From NCBI GenBank assembly GCA_021234155.1, contig JAJEKV010000011.1, positions 8,293,132 to 8,357,131 of the forward strand: 64,000 nt of DNA, written 5' to 3'. A model generated the notes under the pieces. It had not been told where the DNA came from, did no database searches, and was given only the letters and a program-made list of their open reading frames with translations. Positions 56,694-64,000 of the stretch are shown here, in pieces. Position 1 is the first letter of the stretch; every line of letters starts with the position of its first letter. The position numbers were made by a program, and so were the translations under genes. Source of the DNA: Isoetes taiwanensis (taxonomy: Eukaryota > Streptophyta > Lycopodiopsida > Isoetales > Isoetaceae).

Positions 56694-57800
56694 CGAAGGG
56701 TTGGATCCGGCGAGAAAATTTTTGGAAGGAAATATTCGAAAGTTTAGGCGATCTATCGAGCTCAAAGGGCTTATGCTAGACCGGAATAAATTGATGTGTT
56801 CTATACCGGCATCTCTCGGGAAGCTCTCCAATCGGGCCGGATTAAGTTTGTCCAACAATCAGGGCATCGAGGTACTGGTTCCTTCCTCGCTCAAAAAAAT
56901 CGAGGGGATTATGGAGCTTGAAGCTGTCCAACATGGGTCTATCGGGTCTATTTCTGATATATTTGAAGGAATTCCACATTTATTTGATATGGATATCGCC
57001 AGCAATGCTTTTCGTAGACTGCCGCCTTCTATTGGGCTCCTTGGCAACCTATTCTATCCGCATGCCAATAACAATTCTTTTTACGGTGCCATTCTAGATG
57101 GGTTTGCTAAAAACTTGACCAATCTTTTAACTCTAGATCCGAGCTACAACAAACTTGCCCGGCCTCGCCCTCGACTTGAAGACCATACGAACCCCTGCAG
57201 ATCCCGAATTTAACAGGAAATGACTTTACCTTTGATTCCATCAAAGGCATATCTACTATTGGCAATTTAGAAAACCTTGAACTCTAGGACATTGCGGTCT
57301 CGGGGTTCCATACCAGATTGGTAAAAAGCAGGTTGAACTGGAAGAAATTTTTCATTGATTTTGATGAACTTGAGAATGTTATAATCGATCTATCGTTCAA
57401 CTCTATCACGGGGAAGCATATCACCGGATTTTGGCAATATGGGTAATCTTGGCCGACTCATTCTTAGCAACAACAAGATCTCTCGGCAAAGATACCATCT
57501 ATCTTTGGAAATTTAAGTCTTATGGAACGTCCGGATTTGTCGGGGAATAAGCTCTCGAGGCCACATACCAACAAGTTTGGGGATCGCCTAATCTTAAATA
57601 TCTAGATTTGTCAAGGAATATTTGATTGGCTCAATTCCCGAGACATTCTAATTTGGTAGCATTAGATTTTCTAAATCGTCATACAACAAACTAAGTGGAA
57701 AGATAGTAGGGGAAAGCATTGGCCAAGTTTGACACATCAAGCTTTCAAGGCAATTTGGGCCTTTGTGGCTTTCCTTTAGAAGTATGTGAATTTGTGTTGT
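56694..57800 (+). pseudogene. LRR receptor-like gene, 3' part
   Basis: Continues the LRR domain after the insertion: LKGLMLDRNKLMCSIPASLG, RAGLSLSNNQGIEVLVPSSL, FRRLPPSIGLLGNLF, and further decayed repeats to about 57,720. Near 57,730-57,790 the sequence reads DTSSFQGNLGLCGFPLEV, the conserved cap that ends the LRR domain. No transmembrane or kinase domain follows, so a receptor-like protein or a truncated kinase are both possible. Many stops and shifts. Confidence 0.7.
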
Positions 57801-60229
57801 TGGAAGACTCTTTTTAATAGAGCTCTATGGCTGCAACTAGAATATAAATGACATGCACTCAAGGTTTGTCCAACACTTACGCAATTAGAGAGGAGGATGC
57901 ATCTTTTTTGGCCCCACATCAAATCCTAATCGTGCTTCTACAGATATATGAAGTGGCTGCACTAGCATCATATATCTTAGAGGTACTAGAGAAACGTACA
58001 CAATCGCTTGAACTAAGATGCCAAAAGGGCGGGCGGGTTTGATGTAGGCTCGTCATTATCAAAGTTTTCTCCTCAAAAGAGGTTAGACAATACCGATATG
58101 TATTTGAACATTTTACCTTTGCTATGAATTCTCTGCAACTTGATTTTCATCGAAGAAGTTGATCACACTCCTCATTGATAATAACCTTAGGATGCTCGGA
58201 CACTTGCAGAGTCAACTGATCCTGTTGAAGTGTCTTTTTTGAATGTTGACATGCCTCTAAGATAGGATTGGCATCTAGAGTAGGAATAGCCTAAGCAGGA
58301 ATATTCATGATCTGAAGTTGCTTTTTCTTGTCTTGATTTTCTATAGTTAATGATCCACTCTTAATTTTGTTCTTGATTGAGAAGTTCATCAGCCGTAAGA
58401 ACTTTGGATTTTGTCCTTAGTTTTAGCATCTTGAATGATTTTATTATAGGCTAAATTAGATTGAACAGGAACTTTGCCTTAACCAAAAGCTTAAGTTCAT
58501 TTGCATGAATTGAATTTGAGTCCTTCCTAGTCAGGGAGTGGTAGTGCCCTGATTGTCAACCAACTCATTGAACACTTTATGTTGTTTCTGAGCTAATCTT
58601 TGCTTTTGGATCCTCTTGGAGCTTCCATTTACTCTTGTCCTCTTGAAATTATCACCCTCTAAAGTGGTTCTTAGTTGTTTTTTCCTCCCCAGTACTCAAA
58701 TGGTCTTGTTTATTCTGCCCAAGACCATTATCTTTTATTTAGAAGGTCTGATCCCTAGATGTTCTATCCACAATCTGGCATTCAGATATAGCATTATCTC
58801 CTGATGTAATTGCTGCATTTGTACTAGTACTTCTCTAACGTTCAGAATACTAAGAATGTCTAAAAACATTTACAATCCAGACCATCTCAGAGATAAAGAA
58901 GAATCTACACCAAAGGCATCTTTAAAGGGTATGGATAAAGGAATATCTTTTGACAGACCAAGTTGCACAAAAGATCTAGGAGGCCTTGATGGAGAGTATT
59001 CAGTGGAAATGTAGGTATCAATTAAGTTGAAAAGGGACCTGAAACATTCTTCATCTCAGTAGATAGGATTCAGACCGAAAAGAGATGTGGAAGCAATGCA
59101 CAGGTTACTCATCTACTCACTATCAAGTCACTTTAAGAAGCAAAGTTGAAAAGTCCGTGGTTTGGAAAGAAATTAATAGATGTCGAATTCCCACATTCAA
59201 TCATAATATATTGAAAGTTAAGCCAGTAAGCAACATGAATAATAATACCCTTATGCATATTAAGAAGAAAGGCCCAAAGTTTGTCAAGTTTTATTCCACA
59301 TAGAGAATTTTTTCATTTACATGAGGAACACCATATGGAATTGGCCTATGAATAATGGGATCAATGTCACGCTAAGACTCGAATCTCGGATAGAAACTTA
59401 ATGTGATACAAGATCCGTGTGGAGCTCTTTTCTTGGAGCAGATTAGCAAAATTTCCAAAGAGAAATGAGTTCTTGGGATTTTTCTGATAGTAATGAAGAT
59501 GCTGAAGCATAAAAGAACAATCAGAAAGCGGGAGATCGGCAAAGGCATGGAGAATTGCAAATTTTTTAGGGTTATTAAAAAGGGAGATGGAATCCATAAG
59601 GGAAAGTGCAGGTGGAAACAGCAAAAACACATCAGGTGATTCTTGTTTTTCCCTGATCCAAAAATTTTGGTATCCATATGAAGATTGGGCACATATGAGT
59701 CTAGAAATTGGCCGCCCTCTAAGGGCAAGAAAGGGATTGATCCAAATATTTGGATCAAATAGTGATATTTCGAAAATCCTGAGCTATTTTAGCCCAAGAA
59801 AGGGATAATTTTGTAAGGGACAAAAAAATCAAGAAAATAGGTGCTTTTGACATTTTTCCCTTTTCCCCTCCCCTTACTCAATACATTTAATCTCAGTGCA
59901 CTGTTTGAGGACATAACTGAGCGTGTGTATCCATGATGTCTTGGAGAAAAGATCCTAGCAAATACACTAAAAGTCGCGGTCCAACAATGCATGAAATGGC
60001 TTGTTAGGCAAAATCAACTCAGCAGAGCGGGCTTGAATGTGACTAAATCTTTCGACATTGCTACATAATATGACATTCGTCTTCAATGGCGCCCTGCAGG
60101 CAACATTGACAAAGTCATCCTCGCGTGCCACTCGAGCCCATCTACCCTCCCCCGCCGGAGGCAATATAAAGTTGAGCAACTTGAAGTTATCAATGGCAAT
60201 TTCTAAGTAATAAACGCGGTACGAGTTGG
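57801..60229. other. No confident gene
   Basis: Several minus-strand frames (for example 59,758-59,372, 128 codons) look weakly protein-like and may be an old LINE, but I recognise no domain. AGAAAGGGAT is repeated at about 59,727 and 59,797. Confidence 0.3.
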
Positions 60230-60935
60230 CATCGCGGATCCCATGTAAGCATGGGGTTGATCTAATCGTAACTTTGTTCTAAGACACTAGTATCCCAAAG
60301 CTTGGTAAGGAAGCAAGTATCAAGGTATTCTCGCAAGAGCGATGGTGATCCTCCTCAGTTTCTACCTATATGCACATGTGCTTTTGCACACTCCATGAGA
60401 TTGATCTCGCCCTCCTTCTTCTAGTGTGTTTTGAGGCATCATGGACCCATAGCCATTGTGTAAGCCGGGTTGGAGAGACGATCATTGCCCATATCAACTA
60501 CCTTCTAGAAGTAGATAATGTGGAGTCGAAAAGCGGTTTGCTATAAATGTAAGACACATGTCTCCCGCAAAAGAATCGGTAGAGTGCCTCGACCGGGTTG
60601 CCAGGGATATGATCGGGCCCCAGATTCTCGACTTCATACAAAGGAATGGGTTCTACCAAAGTCCTGAACAAGTGTGATAGATGAGCCCAATTATATAGCT
60701 CTGCCTTTAGCTGTTTATTTTATATCGCATATAGTGTCATCCCTAGTTGGATGGAAGCGATCCAGTATATGGTAGTAGGAAATTCTAGCAAAAGGTGTTC
60801 TTGTAGGTGGGTGCGAGCACATTTTGCCTTTGATAAGTTCGGGGAGGAAAGCCCTGATGGCATGTATATTGTTGCTAGACGCGCTTTTAAGCTTTTAAGT
60901 TGCATAATATTAACAAACAGACTTGGACATAAGAA
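60230..60935 (-). mobile_element. LINE fragment related to the 29-31 kb LINE
   Basis: The minus strand reads EFPTTIYWIASIQLGMTLYA, matching EFPSSMYWDASIHLRVT...ALYAM of the other LINE. DNA around 60,490-60,580 (CTACCTTCTAGAAGTAGATAATGTG...) parallels 29,500-29,570. Only the region after the RT is present. Confidence 0.6.
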
Positions 60936-60967
60936 AACAACTTAAAGCATTATACCCTAATCGTAAT

Positions 60968-61685
60968 CCACATTAGGGTGAGATTAATCGGTATTTTGAT
61001 CTCTTTTCAAATCCATTATTCGTCTCGATATTTCGCAGCAATGCCGCTTAAGAACCATTTTTTCGCTGGCGATCTTTCACGGATTTGGCGTTGAAGCTTC
61101 CTTCTCCGATCTCGCTTCCTTCAACCATCTCTCGATCTTCGAGATAAACAGAGATTGCCGCGATGATCTTCATACTTGCAGAGCGTAGATCGGGCCGATT
61201 TCGCCGCCTCCCTATCCGCCGATTCTTGCAAGCATGAGCGAGGATTCTACCTCCTGTCTGCCGATTCTGCCTCCTATCTAACCGATTCTTGCAAGCATGA
61301 GTGATTCTTGCAAGCATGAGCGAGGAGCAGAGGAAGCATAAAGAATTTTTTCAAGTATTCCTACGCCCATAGCACCATAGCAACGCTCTTGAATCCTTGA
61401 ATCCGTGCACTCCTTGAATCAGAAGAAGAAAATCGGCTCATTAGTCGTTAGGGCCCCTTTGGGACTCGCGTGAGAATTGCAAATACCTCTTATTTTTTAG
61501 TATCTCTCTGATTTTCGCCATAGCCGCAGATGATCTTCGCCCTCAAGAAAGCCCCCGTGAGGTAATCAGATGGGGAGATCTTCACTGAGCAAGCTAGAAA
61601 AACAGAGAAAGAGAAAGCCCGATCTTCGCCATAGCCGCCATAGCCAGGGAAATTTTTGCAGGGACGTAATCTCACCCTAATGTGG
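60968..61685. mobile_element. TIR element, 718 bp, no ORF
   Basis: A perfect 19-bp inverted repeat, CCACATTAGGGTGAGATTA, bounds it (60,968-60,986 and 61,667-61,685). No clear target duplication. The interior is rich in GATCTTCGCC words and carries GATTCTTGCAAGCATGAG three times (61,221, 61,284, 61,303). Superfamily unknown. Confidence 0.6.
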
Positions 61686-61824
61686 GGAAAGTGCACCTCT
61701 CGGAATATTCCCTCGGGAATATTTTCTCGGCAGGCGCTGCGGCTTCGCCGCTTAGGCGCCGCCTCGTCTGGCGGCGCCGCCTTGGGAAATTCCCTCGAGG
61801 AATTTCCTCGAGGTGCACTTTCCC
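61685..61824. mobile_element. 140-bp foldback element abutting the TIR element
   Basis: GGGAAAGTGCACCT (start) and AGGTGCACTTTCCC (end) are exact complements, and the arms continue as GGAATATTCCCTCGGG versus CCCTCGAGGAATTTCC imperfectly. The centre is GC-rich (GGCGCTGCGGCTTCGCCGC). It begins at the base where the previous element ends. Confidence 0.65.
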
Positions 61825-62627
61825 TAGTACATAAACCTGATTGTGAAGAGTGATAGACGCATTATATGTCATAAAAACTTTAGCATAATCTCTTTTAAAT
61901 GGGTGTTTAATTTGTACACTCCAGTCCAAGAACATCACATGAAAACACATGAGAGGAATTACCTCTCAGCATTGAAAATTCAAAATTTGCTGCTTGCAGG
62001 ATATTACTCACTCGTACTCACTCCTTATTGGTTCAAGAGAAGCATAGTGGCGAAAGAACCGGATGACATTAATGGAGACCTTGCAGTACAAATTAGTGAA
62101 AAGTCTCCAAAAGAAATGAGTTAAGAGGAAAGGGAGCAAAAGAACCATATGCCATTAATGGAGCCCCTGTAGTACAGATTAGTGAAAAGTTTCCAAGCAG
62201 AGGAAAAGGTGCAAATCGACTTCATAAGCATAAGCACTGCCAAAAGTGTTCGATTAAGCATGCCGGCTTGAACAAGGGCCAAGACTGAACAGCAACAGAG
62301 GCAACAAGGAGATTTAACGGCCATACCACGTTTAGGCCAGCAAGAGGGTATACAAAGGTATATGCTGGCATATACCCAAAAAAATTCGACGTATACTCAC
62401 ATAAGGGTTTGCCCTTAAAGTTAAGCAAAATACACTTAAAAAAAACAAGGTATTCCAGTAAAGAGTAAGATTTTTTGTGCCCTAAAAAAACAACTCAAAT
62501 TTTAACTCTAATTTGGACACAGACTCCTGCCTACAGACTCCCAAATTTTAACTCCAAATGACACAGACTAACTGTGCAGATTAAAAAAGGAGATATAAAT
62601 GGATCCTAACAAGATTTCATAAGCTTG
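61825..62627. other. Intergenic sequence downstream of the NOL9-like gene
   Basis: A diverged tandem duplication: AAAGAACCGGATGACATTAA...TTAGTGAAAAGT (about 62,053) and AAAGAACCATATGCCATTAA...TTAGTGAAAAGT (about 62,139), period about 86 bp. Otherwise AT-rich, possibly including the 3' UTR. Confidence 0.45.
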
Positions 62628-64000
62628 TTAGTCTCGGCACATGACACCTGATCCAGTACCCTCGACTAAAAGAGAATTTTGAGACAAGTACGGACAGGTA
62701 TAGCCATCCACCTGCAAAGCAAACAAAACAGAAACTCAGATTATTAACGATTATCTCAATCAAAATTTCTTTCCTTTTCACTTTGACCTGAAGAAGAGGT
62801 ATTGGAATTTCTATTTTGCCATGTAAGATTGCATTTACTTGTTCCAAAGTTTCCAATGGTACGGGGGTTACTATATAAAGGATTCCCTTCAACAGATCGA
62901 CGCCTCTCACAATACCTGAATGAAATGTGGAAGTTATATGGAGGCAACAAATGAACAACTAATACCAAAAGTTCACTAACCAAAGCCAACACATTCTGGT
63001 AGGGGAGGCTTCTTATCCGGTTCCATGAAAAGACTGTCCTTAGAACAGATTCCCAGGCCCACTAGCCGAGCATTTATGCTCTCAAGATTTTTGCATTGTT
63101 CAACCTGGCCAAAACAAATTCGCGAACACATAAGACATAAGATGATTATCATAAGGCCTTAAGACTTACCTGGCTTTGCAGCTGAATGATGGAAACATCC
63201 CGAATTGATACTTCGTATGGGATACTACGGACAAAAGCTCTTGCAACTTCCTTGTAGACATGCCGCTCTTTGCGAGGACGTAGAACTGGCCTTTCACCAA
63301 AATAGGCAAGAATACGTGAAGAACGTAAGTCGGCAGCATTCTTCTTGATTGGCTTACTGCATTGGCATGTTCAGAGGGTTCAAATGCATGCATCTCTGAT
63401 TGAGAAGCAGCAAACAATGTTTATCTAGACTATGAAGGAGAGGAACTAGAAAAGCTGAAAAACTTACACTAAAGAATCTTTGGCAGTGACCACACTCTCA
63501 ACATGCAAGGTCACGGTCGTACTGCTTCCTGTTTTATCCCAAAACTGGCCATATGGTAGATTATCGCTAGTTTTATCAGAGGTCATGCTGATGACATGAG
63601 TAGGTCTAGCATAGGAGAGCAGATCAACCAAGACATCATAGCCAATACCTATCAGAATCGCAGAGAGGCCAATAAGAATCTTAGAGACTTCATTAGTGAC
63701 CAGGAAAAACATCCTGGAAGTCCGGCAGCCTTCCTTGACAACACCCAACATGAAGCAAAAACACACTGAGATACCTTAGACAATTACACCATATTATTCA
63801 CATTTATTGCCCCAAGAAACCTGTTGGTTATGCCAGCCACCTTCCTTGAATCTCACTCAAAAAAAGACACTTGTTCCTTAAATCAGGTATTCTGAAAATT
63901 AAAATTAAGTTTACTCTACCTTAATCCAAAACAAAATGGGAGAATATTATCAATGCAAAGAGGATCAAAAAGAAGGGCAAAAAGAATTTCAGAAAGGAGC
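62628..64000 (-). CDS. NOL9: Polynucleotide 5'-hydroxyl kinase NOL9/GRC3-like, 3' exons
   Basis: Minus-strand exons: 63,648-63,468, about 63,396-63,170, 63,104-62,981, 62,915-62,788 and 62,711-62,628 (stop TAA). The last junctions are canonical and phase-consistent. They encode GIGYDVLVDLLSYARPTHVI, SSRILAYFGERPVLRPRKER, SIPYEVSIRDVSIIQLQ, INARLVGLGICSKDS, GIVRGVDLLKGILYIVTPVP, LHGKIEIPIPLLQ and VDGYTCPYLSQNS. This order (THV, AYF, YEV, NARLVGL, GIVRG...YIVTPVP, IPxxLLQ) is the C-terminal half of GRC3/NOL9 kinases, which phosphorylate RNA 5' ends in nucleolar rRNA processing. The P-loop exons lie beyond the window. One exon shows an apparent 1-base frame problem near 63,355. Confidence 0.8.

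Noticed and set aside
51643-56698. TCAAG/CGAAG as a target-site duplication of the chromodomain element
   Set aside because: Only three of five positions match, so it is not counted as evidence; LTRs, primer site and polypurine tract carry the call.
61444-61470. TTAGGGCCCCTTTGGGACTC as the end of another DNA element
   Set aside because: No complementary second end could be found.

Overview
The window looks like part of a large, transposon-dense land-plant nuclear genome. The evidence is spliced genes with short plant-type introns, Ty3/gypsy and Ty1/copia retrotransposons, LINEs, hAT and PIF/Harbinger-like DNA elements, plant LRR-receptor and ABCC-transporter remnants, and a plant-type GRC3/NOL9 kinase gene. 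The exact clade cannot be read from the sequence; a non-seed vascular plant or a gymnosperm would fit. Only the partial NOL9-like gene at the right edge (62,628-64,000, minus strand) looks like a functional host gene. Almost everything else is mobile or decayed.

The most interesting part is 15,231-26,262. About 11 kb is bounded by inverted termini (15,232-15,257 and 26,237-26,262, extending imperfectly inward) and by CCATC on both sides. It holds two divergent spliced genes. Gene A2 (21,783-25,865, plus) is a DUF7869-like, probably DDE-type transposase. Gene B2 (20,994-16,234, minus) has a ParB-like domain and a methyltransferase-like domain without recognisable catalytic motifs. Both genes begin with a tiny first exon and a long first intron, and those introns carry arrays of a 22-bp palindrome centred on CCATGG. 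The 0.8-kb shared promoter is built of AGGCG-type repeats. A second, older copy of the same divergent pair lies at the left: A1 (2,748-3,792, minus) and B1 (5,928-9,979, plus), separated by a solo LTR (3,865-5,533, target duplication GTTAT). B1 adds a third, C-terminal FCP1-like HAD phosphatase module. I propose that A+B is a two-gene DNA transposon family.

Other regions. 1.3-2.6 kb: an unknown broken gene with a 5'-UTR intron. 11.1-13.1 kb: hAT transposase pseudogene. 14.6-15.0 and 32.4-33.8 kb: two copies of one PIF/Harbinger-like family. 26.5-27.0 kb: ABCC transporter fragment. 28.2-28.5 kb: orphan BED finger. 28.7-31.4 kb: LINE, with a related fragment at 60.2-60.9 kb. 34.1-44.1 kb: LTR retrotransposon inserted in a long polypyrimidine tract (33.9-34.1 plus 44.1-45.5 kb). 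46.4-48.6 kb: gypsy and copia debris. 51.0-57.8 kb: LRR receptor-like pseudogene split by a chromodomain gypsy element. 61.0-61.8 kb: TIR element abutting a small foldback element.

Reading frames are broken in nearly all element genes. Some of this may be consensus error rather than decay: the two LTRs of the 34-44 kb element differ repeatedly at CTG/CAG versus CG-containing triplets. Family assignments come from motif recognition by eye, not from searches.
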